Positions 11,801 to 24,900 of a stretch of DNA of 64,000 nt are shown in pieces. Within the stretch, counting starts at the first letter, position 1; every line of letters starts with the position of its first letter. The notes under the pieces are model-generated. The model saw nothing but the letters and a program-made list of their open reading frames with translations. It was not told the origin of the DNA and ran no database searches. The translations under genes were made by a program, and so were the position numbers. Origin of the DNA: Luscinia megarhynchos (taxonomy: Eukaryota; Chordata; Aves; Passeriformes; Turdidae); NCBI GenBank assembly GCA_034336665.1, contig JAPFBE010000003.1, positions 16,346,360 to 16,410,359 of the forward strand. Direction: 5' to 3'.

Positions 11801-14800
11801 CAGTTAAAAGCTATCAGATACAGATAAACCTCTCAGAAAGTATAGCTGGTTATTTCTTTACTATTCAGGAGAAAAGAATGAAAGAACTAAAAACCTATGA
11901 TGGTTTTCTATAGGTGTCTGTGAAAAAATAACATCTTGCAAACCATAAAAATTCTTTCTCCATCCATACAAACAAATTTCTAAACATCAGCTGCATGCAC
12001 TTATTCCCGTTGGAAATGAAGGACAGATTCAAACCATTTCATTTTAACAACCTATAGAAGGCATTTCACTGAATTCCAATAGAGACCTGAATCTCTCTCT
12101 GTCCCAGTGATGGTGTGAGGGGGAATCCAACAATGGAGCTCAGGGTGACCTCTTTCTTCACCTGGGCTCTGCAGGGAAGTGTTACAAGTCAGGTCAGATC
12201 AGCACCAGGTTCAAGTCTGCTGAGACCTACCTGAGTAATTGGTCTTGGCAAAGGCAGCAAATGCAACAGCTCCACTGAAAAGCAACCAGCTGTCCTCCAG
12301 GTGAACATCCCACACAACCTGAGCTGAGCATGGTGGGACTGTGCCAAGCTGAGCAGCGTTATTAAACCTTATTTACCTAAATATGAGATATTACTCACAT
12401 AAAACTTTGCAACAACAGGCCTCTGGTTATTTTAACTTCTAAACCCTGCAATATCTTACAAAATATTCATTTTAATACAGTACAATATGAACAGCCTAGT
12501 CCTCCCTTCAGGAGGTACTTCACATGTCAGAGCATTTCATATACTTGTTACCAACAAGTACAGGCCCTTTAAGTAAAAGAAAAATACTTTGGCAATAAAA
12601 AAGCAACAGCCAGCAGCTACAGACAGTATTATTTAAATAATAGTGACTTTAGGGTCACCTTTTGAAAGGTAAAATAAATAAATCCTTACTGCAAAGGCAA
12701 CATAGCAAAGCATTCTGGACTTTCCTATCTCCAACACCACCACAAGTCTTGTGCAATTTTGGGTTCTGGGAAAGGAAGGTGCTGATAGAAACGAAAGTCC
12801 ACGAGGCAAAAAATGAAAGCAGTTAGTGCATGAACTAACAACAGAGGGAAAATGTGGGGATTTATTTGACAATCCTTTCTACAACACTCCAGAAATCTGA
12901 TAAGTGGTTGGGACTTTTCTCTGGAAAAAGGAAGGAGTTGAATATGACTTATTTTTTTAAGGATAGCATGGAACTAAATCTCTTTTCCTTGATACTGCCA
13001 AAAGACCCACCATGAAAAAAAAACCAGCAGCAGTTATCTGTGCAGGGCTCCAAAGGCTCGCTTACTCAATGATTTAAAAACACTAAACTTGTTTTCTTAA
13101 GGATCCTCCAGGGATTGGTCCCTATGTTGTAGGAAAGGTGGTCACCCTTTTCCTTGGAAACCGACTGGTCAGCCAGCCTTTTATGGTGACATTGCAGCGA
13201 GAGGAACAACACATCATGGCCAAATATGGAGCCTGCCTGAAGTTGCTGAAGCCATTTCTTTTGTTGGACCCAAGCCACTAATTCTGCTTTTTTATTGCAT
13301 GTTGTGTTCAGCTAGCCCAGATGTTGTAGAGGCATTGAGATGCAGAAACACTGTGCCTTCCCTTCAAAACACTTCCCCTGAAAATACTGCACAGCCTAAT
13401 TAAATAATGACATTTGCAACAAGAGAGATAATGCAAAAATTAGAGCAGCAGTTCAGCTTACACTGCACCCCTCCTTGACAAGCAGCCCAAAGCAGTTGAC
13501 AGTATGCAGAACATCACGCTGTGCTAGAGACCTGATGTGCTCAGAAGAACAAAACCATCCTCAGCCTGTGCTGCAGTGGGGGGAACAGGCAAGGAGGTCT
13601 CCTGGGAGTGCTCATACAAAGCAGTCCATCACCCAAACCTTACAGCCACGCTTTCCCATGGCAAGAGCACATGGCAGCACGTGCATTTAAAGGCAATAGT
13701 GCTGCTAAGAAATAACTACACAGAAGGGATTCTCAGAGACCCACAGATCACCACCAAGACATCCTTCAGCTCCTGCTGGGCTCAGCACCAGGCCCTGGGT
13801 GCAGGCTGAGCACTGGGGTTCAGCAAGGGGGCTGGTGGCACTGATGGTTGGCATGGGGACTGCTGGAAACATGCTCAGCCAAACTTGCCAGGCAGATGGG
13901 GGAAACCATTCAATAGTGAATTATATGAAGGCTTGGAAGCAAAACACAGTGACTAAAAGCAATTGGGCTCTTTCAGAGGTAAGCTGGTCTTTAGGTGTAA
14001 TACCTATCTCCATCCCTCCATTTCTGTAATTAGGCTGAGGAAGAAAATTTAAAGCAAACAAGGAGATTCAACAGCAATATCTCTTCATCAAACAAAGAGG
14101 AAGCAAGTGAGAGCAAAAGGCAAAAAATTCACAGTTGCATTTCCCCAGCCCTGTTTCTCCAAGACACCTTTTTGTGCTCCTTCATCCTCACCTTTGCTCT
14201 GCCTTGTGCTGGCACAAGCATTTGCTCAGCTCTGTGGTGAGCCAGACCAGGGGAAATTAATCCAGGCTGAAACTAATCTTGCAAAAATGAATTACAGCAC
14301 ACGGGCAGGAATGCACAGCCAGGGCAAGGGGAAGGGTAAAATCAGCTCCCTCAGCACAGTCCCCCCGGGGTCCTGTCGTACCTGTGAGTGCAGATTCTAT
14401 CACACAGCAGGGAAAGCAGTTCCTGTGGCCACAGGCACACAGGGGCTTTGAGCTCAGTGCCTTGGATGCTTGCTAGCAATGGAGACAAGAAAGCACCCAG
14501 CTCAGCACATGCAGCACAGCCTGCTTGAAAAGGCAGCTAAATATTCAAGCAGCTAGCTCTGTGCTGATGCAGCTCCACAGTTAGCCCTGATTTAATGCCA
14601 GCTCCAGTGTGTTTGCATCCATCATAGTCGCCACAGAGAATTAAGCACTGCAAGTGTAGGTCAAGAACTAGAGCTGGTCCCATTTCTTCAAATTCAAACT
14701 GGTGTTCCAAATGCAAAAAGCAGCAGGAATTTTAACACTTTTTTCCTCATTTCTGCTATTTGCAAATAGCCTTTAAGAACACCGAGAGGAGCAGTGCCTC

Positions 14801-17059
14801 CCCAGAATCAGTCACAAGAAATTATTTCCCTGTATTAGCCTTTGATCTCTCTCTCCAGACACACTCGATTTAAAACAGCATCCATTTATGGTACAACTGT
14901 GTTGGCTACCAAAAACTTTCTGCAGAAATAAGGCAGACCCACCCCTAATTAAGATTGCAGTGTCTCCTTCACTCCAAAGCCTCTCTGCATGTGCCCAGCT
15001 CAGCTCTAAGCTGCTGTGCTGCTTTCACCAAACCCAGAGCTGAGTCTGCTGCTGGCAGAAACCAGAGCAAACTGGGGCTGTTAATGAGTGCTGACGTGCA
15101 ATGGTTTCTCAGAAGCCATGGTGTTGTGGAGGCAGATCCAAGGGCTGTGCTCTTCAGCCACTGGAATGCAGCATCCCTCGCCTTGACATGCTTCCTGCAA
15201 CGGGGAAAACCAAGGGGAGCTGGCATCAAGCTGGGCTGGCTCCATACCAGCCAAAAATGCCCTGGAGCAAATATTCATTTGCCCTGATAAGAGTGCATTC
15301 AAGACCCTTATGTGCTCCTTTAGCCTTCATGGTGACCTCTGCAAGGAAGGTCACTGCAGTAAACTTCACCCTTAATAAAGGATGGGGGAAGAAAACAGGG
15401 AAGGAGGGAAGGAGAAAATGAGGGATGAAGGGAGGCACTAAGGAAGGGAGGGAGGAAGAGTATTAGAAAAATTAATTTCTGGCAATTAGTTTGCAACATA
15501 GTGTAAGTAAATGGTAGCTAATCCCAAATTAAATGCCAGGGTGTAAAAAAAGAACAGAGAGGGAGGAAAGACAGACTAACACATACAGATGTGTGACAGG
15601 TTAACTCTCAGAGTCTCTCTGCAGAGAGGTGGATGCCACGTTCCTGATACCTCAAGAGGGTTCAATTCTGCTCTCAATTACACCACCAGAAACTTAGAGT
15701 AACTCCCTTTACATCTGTGAACCTGAGACCAAAACCAGATCCAAGGTCCCTGCTCCACAAAGCTTGCTGTGTTCTGTTGACAGTTAAAATGATGAGTAAA
15801 GACATCAAATCTCTGGGGAAGAGAGAAAAATAAAGGTGACCAAACACCAGGAAAAGGGGGTGGGGAAAGAATTGCTTAGAGAAGCAATTATAGCTTCTGT
15901 TTCATGTTTCTTTCTTTATGTTTAGTGGAGACCAAGGGTGTCTTGCTTTTAATAGCTAGGTATGGCAGTAGGTATGGAGAGAAGTTGAGAAGAGATTAAT
16001 GGGAATTTCAGAGAAAAAACAGAACTCATTGACTTTTACTCTAAAAGCTCTCAACACCATGCAGCCAAGTGGATATTGCTGCTGCCTTACCAGGGCTGGT
16101 ACCAGTTTGGGTGGCAGGAAAGTCTGTGGCTGCTGTCCTACCCTGCCACACAGATGAGGCATGAGGCTCTCCTAGTAAAAGAGCACACAAAAGAGACTTT
16201 GCAAAGGGAGTTGGTGTTGGCCATAGCTTGCTCCTCAAAAAAATCTAAGCCTGAAAACATAAACCTAGGGGTGATTTGCATTTTGAACTGGGCAGTCTCC
16301 TTCAGCAGGTACCAACTTTCCAATCCCAAGCAGCAGGGCTCTGCTCTGTCTCTCTCAGTCAAGATCAGAGCTTCGTATGCAGCAATCACTCACACACCCA
16401 GTGGGAAGTGGTGCATATGCACACATACACACATTTCCATGCATACACCTGCAAGTGTTCAAATTTAATTTTGGGCAATACCATAACACTTTAGTCTGCA
16501 TGACAAACCAAAACTATGAACTGCCAATCACTGGCACTAACTTAGAAATATAAAATGTGCCTAACACTGCAACTCCTGGCTTATGGTGCTGTGACTTCAC
16601 TGGCTATCAGCAGTCATGCATGAATGGGCCAGAAATCCTCTGAAATGCAGAGGGAGTGGTGCCAGTGGGGAAGGCACTCATTTGCTTTTTCCAGTAGCAG
16701 GCATACTCTCCTTCCAGTCCATTTTTGGGCAAACAGGAACTCACCCATGAGGGCTCTTTCTAACGTGGCACTGCCCAAATGCAAACATGCATTATCTTTC
16801 TGCACTAGATAGTTCATCAGCAAGAGTAAAAGCCCAGCTTCTCACCTGCCCCACTGCTCGCCTGGGGCTCCTCACTGGGTGCAGGGCAGGCAGGGCTGAG
16901 CCTGGGGCTCCTGGGCTGGAGGGAATCCCTCTGCATTGCTCCCAGAGAGGAGCTGCCCATTCACAGGGAAGCTCCTTGAGGCTGCTGGGACCTGGCAGAA
17001 GGTTCCTGCCACACGGTGCTTTTGGAGGTGCAGCTGAAGTAACAGGAAGGCTCTTGGTG
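8804..17059. other. long unique noncoding stretch
   Basis: No interspersed repeat or domain-bearing frame is recognisable. The longest frame, on the plus strand at 9913-10638 (241 codons), lies in locally GC-richer sequence and shows no domain I know. Purine-rich patches occur at 10664-10703 and 15391-15460 (GGAAGGAGGG-type), the latter resembling a decayed simple repeat. No splice-bounded coding segments were convincing. Confidence 0.5.
15391..15460 (+). repeat. imperfect GGA/GAAGG purine tract
   Basis: An almost uninterrupted run of G and A, with repeated 'gggaagga', 'agggagg' and 'gatgaaggga' variants and only a few pyrimidines. It looks like a degenerated microsatellite and is much less regular than the array at 7.8-8.2 kb. 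Confidence 0.65.
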
Positions 17060-17215
17060 AATTTTTAATCAAGCGAGGCTGCCGCAGGAGGAGGCTGCAG
17101 GACTCAGCGTCGCTTTGCCAATATGCTGACTAATAGCCTTGATTAAAATCCTAGGGCGCTTTCCTAGCACACAGGAGCATTAATTCCAGTTCAGTTAATT
17201 ACCTGTGCCTAACAA
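17060..17215. promoter_or_regulatory. candidate conserved regulatory element
   Basis: Five CpGs fall within about 90 bases (in AAGCGAGG, GCCGCAGG, CAGCGTCGC and GGGCGC) in otherwise CpG-poor DNA. The same segment contains several homeodomain-type cores: TTTTTAATCAAG, CTTGATTAAAAT, CATTAATTCC and GTTAATTACC. Two of these form an inverted repeat (17062-17073 and 17138-17149). Retained CpGs plus clustered TAAT cores resemble vertebrate developmental enhancers. Conservation cannot be tested from this sequence alone. Confidence 0.3.
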
Positions 17216-20200
17216 AATGCCATTTGCAGCTTCAGCCAGGCCTGAAATTCTTTACCTCCCCTCTTAAAACACGGTGCTGTATCCAAACATGCAGCTGCCC
17301 CATCTCCCTGGGATCCAAGTCCTCTCTGCCCCCTCCCACCTCCCCCAGGAGGGGGATGATGCCTGCATGGTGACTCCAGATCCACAGATGAAAGATGTGA
17401 TACAAGGGCAAAAGAGATGCACTGCCTCCATGACCTGATTTTGTCCTTTTCCATTTATCAGATGTTGGGGCTTGTAGCTTATGGCTGTTTCAGCTTCTTT
17501 TGTAAGCACTGCATTTTTCAAATGGGAACTCTCAACTGTGCTGCAGTGGCAGCTGCCATTTTGCATTCATGTGAAGAGAGTGAGGCAGTGAAGGAGCTCT
17601 GAAGAAGAACTCATGTTACTTCTTTTTTTCTCCTTGTTTTGCTGTTGCATTTAAATATAAAATAAAGGTCATCCTGACTGAAAGGATAGAATTGCTCTAT
17701 GGAAACATATAATGAATGCACTGGATGTAAAAAGGGCAAATATCCTTTAAGCAAAAACACAAATCAAATTACCTTTTATTTTTTTAAAAACAGCTTTTTC
17801 ATCCTCAGACAGTTTCTTTTTGTGACTAGTGTGGGTCAAGGTTCAAGGAATTACAAGCTCACATGAGCTGCCACAATTGCAGCAGAGGAAATACTTCCAC
17901 TGCACAAGAGCCATTTTCCTCTCTGAACTTTCCTAGTCACTAAGTGGAGAATTTTAGGAAATGCTAGAGCTGAAAAATTTGGAGAGAAAAATTACTTTTG
18001 CATGTTTGACCTGTTCAATGTGCTGCTCAAACCTAAAATTATTAAGCATCTCCCATATCACTATTAGGCTTACTGCTGTGAGGTTTATCTCTATTTGAAG
18101 GCTGTGGCACTTATAGAAAGGAAATTAAACAGAGCCAGGGAAGCCAGTGGCAGAAGGAGTTTCCAAGTGTCCCTGCATAGTGCCTGTTGCCCCACTGGTA
18201 CAGACAGCATATCCATCTGACCTAAGAAATCATTGCATGTTTTCTGCCAGGTGAGTCTGCAAGAGGAGCATGAAGAAGGGGCACAATGCTGCTTCTTGAG
18301 GAGCAAGTGGCACCCTGCAGCCCTCTTCCAGCAGCTCTTCTTTGCACTGCCACACACAGGAAACAAAGATTTTATCTGGTGCAAGACAATCCAAACCTTC
18401 ACCACAAACACAGCAAGGCTGTGATGGCAAAAATGCTGGGCTTGTAACAGTGAAGCTGCTGCACTACAGTTTCCTTTCCAGCATACCCTACCCTATCTCA
18501 TCCCTTCCAAAGATGCTCTCAGCTAAGCAGCAATTGCTTGTTACAAATCAGAAAACGTCGGTGGGTCAAAAATTAAGGAAATCAGAGCTCTGTTGGGTGC
18601 AAACACGGTGACAGGGTGTTGCAGGCCAAGGGCAACTTATAAATGGCAAAATATATTTAAAAACCTGCTCAGTACAGATGCACTGAGTAGAAGAGCAAAT
18701 GTGAACCTTCATCAGCCCAGTCAAGAATTACCGTGGAGTTTGGAGAAACCTACCACAAAACCTAGGAGAACAACAGTATTTTAGCATTACTATGAAAAAC
18801 TGAATTTCCACCCAACACACTATGACAGCCCTTTCAAAAGAAATGCTCACTAACAGGAAAAGGGAGGAAATTAAAATAAATGGGAGTTTCAGAGTATTGT
18901 AAGAGCCCTGGAGGAGAAAGATCAATCTAGAAAGAAGTTTTAGAGAACAATAATAGCAACAGTTCAAGCCCCATCTCTAAATACCACTTTGGGGGCAAAT
19001 GATTTAAACCTGTTTTATCAGTTGTTTTTCTCTATTGGCATATTATAAGCAATATTTTATTTTTATATTTCTCCATAAACATAGTGCAGCATGTACACTC
19101 AGAATTATATATCCAATTAATATATATAATATACTATATATTATATATAATATATAATTATATATTATATCCAATTAATAAAATCATGCAAATGATTGGA
19201 AATTTCAAAACACATAGACTATGCAGCACTGTCTGCCTCAGGCAGTGCAAAAACTTTGACTTACACTTCAAGCCAGAATGGAAGTAATTTTAAAATCTCA
19301 ATTAAAAAAAGTTTGGAAAATTATCTTGAGGAGATCTTAATTCATGTTCTGTCTTTTGAAACTTTAGGATTCCCATTTGCCAGATTTTCACACAGCCAGG
19401 AGGATTAACAGATGCAGCCAGAATCTGAGACTGAGAACTATGTCAGGAATTTGAAATAAACCATTAATCTCCGACAGCTCTGGAAAAGGCTGAACTCCAG
19501 TGACATCCTCATTTATTTCATTTTAACTACATGTCACTCCCAGATCCTGAATGGGTTTTTGCAGACTCAATAACCCTCCACAGGTGATTTTCCTAGTGAA
19601 AATGCAGCCACAGTGGGCACTGGGCACAAGCTGTGAGGCCCAAACTCTTGTCAGCAGCAGTGAGCTGCTGGCCAGCACTGAGGCTGGGGCTCCCAACCAG
19701 CCCCACACCACCTCTTGCCCTGTCACTGCCTCACTACTCATTCAAGCAGAGAGTAAAGAAAAAGCAACCACATGAATTTCACAGAGCTGATTTTTAGAGA
19801 TGAAGCAAGGGAAAAGTTCCTGCAGGTGCTGCCACAAGCTGGGATGCTCTCCTGCCAGGGCTTTATAACCCAGATGTGGTTTTTCAGTGCACAGCAGCCT
19901 CAAGCTCACAGGTCCTGGCTGCAGGGCAGGTGCTCAGCAGGTTGCTCTGCCAGTGGCAGCCCTCTCCTCATGTGCCAGCACCAGCAATTTTGGTGAAGTG
20001 TCTCGCTGTGCACAGAGAACATTAATTTTTCAGCATCCTGAAAAAAAAATAACTTGAGGAAGCTTTCAACTTTTGAAATTTTCATCTTTTTACCCTCAAA
20101 ATCAGGACTGTGCTGCCTGGTACCACTGGCCACCTGAGGCAGGTGGGGCTGTGAAAACACAGCAGCAGAATATCCTCCCCACCTGTGCTTCTTATGCTGC

Positions 20201-20847
20201 CCTTGAAGAGCATTCTATATTGATCAGCTGCTTTGAATTCTTACAAGCAAGTTCTGCTCCCACCCTCCCCCAGTCAAAGCTGCTGTGCACAAGAAAGAAC
20301 CAAACAACAAGAGGTAGGAGCAGGACTGGATGCACACAGTCCTAGCAGGGACAGCAGTGTTTTCAGTGAGGAGATCTGTGGAGCAGCAGGAGCAGGGAAT
20401 TCCAGGCTGTGGGGAAGGCACAGCCTGCACTCAGAGCTGCTCACGCCAACACACAGTATGGTGTTACTGCTTCACAAAATCTTGGGAGACAGTGCTCCTT
20501 CACCTCCACCCCTGCTACCACAAACATGTCACTCACGCCTCCTTCAGATGCAGTCAGCACTAAGCAGTGCTAAACACACCTACTGGCACACTGATAGGAA
20601 TTTCAAATCCTTCAGCATCTTTGCAACCCCTTAACTCCCCATGTGTCTGAAAGAAGGAAGATTCACTCCTCTGCCTTTTTTTTTTTTTAATTGCGCTTTT
20701 TTTTCCCCTGCCTACAAATTCCCACTATATTTCCATTAATTAAAGCTGAGAGGAGTTTTAGGAAACTACTGCTGCCACTATGGAACATGCAGGTTTCTTC
20801 ACTGCTCTTCCTGCATCTCCACAGTTCCTCTACTGGGAAGAACATCC
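17216..20847. other. unique noncoding sequence
   Basis: No gene or interspersed repeat is recognised. There is a C-rich patch at 17329-17355 where CCCCC and GGGGG form a small hairpin. The AT palindromic tract at 19.1 kb is listed separately. Confidence 0.5.
19104..19180. repeat. AT-rich palindromic tract with duplicated flank
   Basis: This is a run of TATATA/ATTATA variants almost free of G and C. The 15-base word TATATCCAATTAATA occurs at both ends, at 19108-19122 and 19166-19180, 58 bp apart. The interior can fold back on itself extensively, as expected for an AT dinucleotide-derived tract. Confidence 0.85.
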
Positions 20848-20903
20848 TAATGGTTGGATTCAGTGATCTTAGAGATCTTTTCAACATTAGTAATTCTATG
20901 ATC
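20848..20903 (+). repeat. short CR1 LINE 3' end, plus orientation
   Basis: 'aatggttggattcagtgatc', 'ttagagatcttttcaacatt' and 'agtaattctatgatct' match the last 55 bases or so of avian CR1, where GGTTGGACTCGATGATCTTAGAGGTCTTTTCCAACC leads into the TTCTATGATTCT tail. It is severely 5'-truncated. Confidence 0.82.
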
Positions 20904-21926
20904 TACAGAACTGTGTACAAGTTGTAATGTACTAGACATTGATCTTTGCCATTTTAACTTCGGTATCTGCTGGTCTGCCAGAAGCCTCAGATCTTGGTAT
21001 CACTAGATTGCCTGTTTTGATTTAAAACTAAATTTCTTCTAGCTAATCTCACTGCAGGTTAAGGAAAAATGCTTGAAATACTTCAAAATGTTCCAAGACC
21101 TAGAATAATAATAACAATGATGACTTCCTTTTTCATTCTCTTTTTTAAGCAAATCTCAGGTGACTTGGACATGACTTCTGCACACCTGGGGCTGCCAGCA
21201 AAGCAGAACTATCTGCACATTTTCTCCTTATCATGGCAAGAATTCCTGCAGGCCCAGGAGGCCAGAGAACTCAGCATCCTGACAATTACAATGATTACAA
21301 CTTTCTTGTGAAATCGAGAACTCAGCAGAGGTACAAAGAGATGTAAATAGCATCCAATGAATCATGTGAGAAAGGTAAAGCCAAGCTGCAAAACATCCTC
21401 TCGCTTCTTGGCTCCCAGCCTGGGGGCTCAATCTTACCATAAAAGCCCTTCACAGATTATCTAGCAGCAGAGCATATAAATCTCCTTTTATTTCAAAGCA
21501 GTAGGTAATCAATACCCTAAATAAGACAAAAACAGAACTCTCTTTAGAAGATTGTTTTCTTGATAAAGGACAGGGCATAAATATTCCTAATAGGCACCTA
21601 CTAACTTTTAAATAATAATGGCATCAGCTCAGTAATCTGTGATGCCTCAATTATATCCCCATTGTGCTATGAGATGTACAAACAGGTCAAACTGGTTCAA
21701 GTTATTCTTGTGATAATTTCTGAAAATGAACAGAACATGGGAAACATCAAAATGCTGAATGTAAAACCTCCTGTAGTTCTGTCAGACATCTTGACTTGAG
21801 AAATCCCCAGGAAACAAATGAAGCAAACTACTGGGATAGGCAATCCTTAGCATATATAAATAAATAAATGGAAAATGAAAGCACTGAAAACTGATTTTAC
21901 ATTAATTCTTGTTTCGTGGATTGCAG

Positions 21927-21960
21927 AGATGAAAGGCAGCAAAGAAGTGTGCCTGGTGAA
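21927..21960 (+). other. candidate 34-bp exon (unconfirmed)
   Basis: An acceptor 'gtttcgtggattgcag' of moderate strength precedes the segment. It is followed at once by gtaagt, a near-consensus donor, with GAA as the last exon bases. One frame is open and reads DERQQRSVPGE after a single leading base, so it leaves in phase 0. That is compatible with the phase 0 entry of the candidate terminal exon at 39110, 17 kb downstream. The peptide is not recognised. It could equally be a chance pairing of splice signals or an exon of a noncoding RNA. Confidence 0.2.
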
Positions 21961-24900
21961 GTAAGTCCCTGTTTTGATGATGCACACACATGCACATGCA
22001 CTTGCCCTCTTCCTACATACAGTAAAGGAAATCGTTCTGCTTTGATTTTCATAAGTAATAAATGAGTCACATCTAGATATACATTAACATGATTAATACC
22101 GAAGAGCAATCAACTACTTTAAATTTGCCCACTGGCAGTTGCACACACAGATATTTTCAGTGTTTTTTTAATTTGATTTTTAAAAAAAAAACCCCATCTC
22201 TCATCCCTCAGTGTCTGACATAAGAATGAGAGGTGGTTTGCACCAGCAGCCTCCAACACTGAGAGATTGTATTTCCCACATCACTTTAAAAATGGGTTAG
22301 AAATATGATGATGGAATGAATTTCCAAACTTCCCTTGATTTTATTGCTAATGACACAGATAGTCTGACCACCTTTATTTTCTCCAAATATGTACAGTAAG
22401 AGATGTGGATCCTTCAATGCTATTCAGCTACATGCAGCCTACCCCAACAGCTCCAAAGATCCTGGAGGTGTAAAATGCAGCAGATCAAGGTTCAGTTACT
22501 GTTATTATGAGAACTGATAGAAATTTTTCCTCTGGAAAACAGTTATGCAGAAAACTGGGTTTCTGCTTAAGGAATACTTTATACTAAACTTCTCTTTTCT
22601 ACTGAAAAACATCAGTACACTAAATCCTGTAGAGCAGAAGTGTCAATGCTGCTGCAGTGAACCTGGGGAAGTGTTTCCATGTGTTGCTCATGGTCTCACC
22701 TTGGGGTCATATCCTGCACTCCTCCCAACCCCACATCAGGTGTCCATCTGGGGTGGGCTGTGTCCCTTTACCACACGGGAACCTTTGGCTTGACCAGGCT
22801 AAGGGGAAGAGGGCAAGCTTTAACTATCTGTAACTCTAAAAGTCATAAAGTGCCCTGGCACTATTTCAGAAGCAATACATTTAGATTTTAGAGAATGTAC
22901 TTCATTGAAATCTCACAAACTTTATGGGAGGAAAAAAAAATCCCTCCATTTTCAGGTCCAATTACCATCACGAGAAGCTGATGTGATAACAGTACCAGTG
23001 TCAAGTAAAAAGCAGATAGGACCTGCTCTCTGCCTGGGGGAGTTTGTGATCTAAGTATTTCACCACTGTCTGCCAAAGTAATATGCAAAGGTATGGTAAG
23101 AAAGATGTAAGCAAATGCTTCAATTTGTATATCTGAAATATTACGAAGTGCTGACTCCTCTCATCCAGTGTCTCTCAGCTGAGTAATTCTCTATAGAAAA
23201 CAGAGTTAAGGAGTGTCTTCAGGGCCAGGAAGTGACTTTACCTAAAGATCAACTGTAGATTTCATATCTAAAGTATGGCTGGCAAAACAAAAATAAAGAT
23301 CTGGGGCAAATGAGTCAGAGGACAGTGTGGAAGTGAAGTGTGCAGAGGAACAAACCTGTGAGGGGATAAAGGGTGCTTGAGCATGAAGGGAGGAAACAGA
23401 GGCAACCACCCAAAGCAGGTGGCAGCGTGGCTATAGAGAGGGGGATGAAAGAAGTAAGGCTGGGGAAGAACAGGAGTGGTGTTTAGGGAGATGGGCAAGT
23501 TCTGGGTGGGAGATGGGAGTCTGTCCAAAGCTTCTACTGCAGATGGTTTGGGACATGAGAGCAGTGGAGCCAAAGGTGACCAAAGGCTTTTGGCATGAGG
23601 ATCAGGGTGGAGAAGCAGGATGGTGAAGTACAGCCACATGTTTCCAAAACAGGTACCTCTGCACACTTCTCACTGCAAAACTACCTCCAGCTTTCCATAA
23701 CGAGCTCAGGCAGTCTTGGCCTCTCTCCAGCACCATCTGAGCTTCATTTTACAGCTCTGATGTTTGGGCAGTTGCAAGTGGATTGTAAGCAGATAGAAGA
23801 TAATTACTGTATGCTCTCCATTGCTGTAGCCCTAGCAATGCTAGGACTAACACCTGAGCTTTTTCTTCTCCCCCAGGGAACTTTCATGCCTTACAATGGC
23901 TCTGCAATCAAAAGGTCGTCTGGGTTACAGGGAGCAGACCTGCAGATCCTCCTCCTTTTCTGTCCCCCTGGCAGTGACCTGCCAGGAAAAGCCACATCCT
24001 GAGAGGTCTTCCACCCAAAGAGTTCACAGGCACTGTGACAGATGTGAACCACATGGCTGGGCAGTGGAGAGCTGCTGGGACTCTGGAGAGTGATCACCAC
24101 AGGCTGGTAGGCAAGAGGTACAGGAACAAACTTCTGCATTCCAGTGTGGACATGTGCCAGGAGCACATTCAGCAGCCCCGACCTCAAACTGAGGAAGAAA
24201 GAGAGACACTTGCAGCAGCTTTGTTCAAAAAGAGGCTCTTAAATACAGAATTTAGGAGAGACTCAGGTCTGTCCCTGCAATTGAAGGATTCAACTTTCTG
24301 TCATCAGATCTGAAGAGACCACAGCAAAATAGAAGCTGGTACTCTACAGAGATCTCCTAATTCCCACGTGTACAGTTACATAGTTCAAAGCAGAAGAATA
24401 AACACAGGCACCTTTGGAGAGGAACAAAGTGGCATCACCACCTTGAAAAACCTTTCCTATAAGTGACTTGGTCCTTTCCTGCTCACAGGCCTGGTCCCCA
24501 AGGAAGGAAGTGTAGAGCAGCTCTGTCAGAGCAACCAGACTTTATCACAAGTTTTCTCATCCATGGCTGAATTCAGGTCATGCCTCCATGATCATTAATC
24601 CTGGCTCTTTGCTCTCAGTACACATTTGATCTGGATCAGCCCAGGGCACATAATCACATTTAAGATGAATTAGCTAGAACACATGATACAGAGTTTATGC
24701 TGGCCTCATGCCAGCTGTGGGAGGATGAACGACACCCGATCCTGCACAAAGCCTGCCAGCACAAAGTTACCCTGGTGCTGTTTTTGGAACAAACGTGAAC
24801 CAGCAGAGCCACATCAGTCCCCTGGAACCAGCCCTGTGCACAGACTGGTTGCTGCATTTTCAATGCAGTTGTACTTAGTCAGAGGCAAACTGACTAAATC

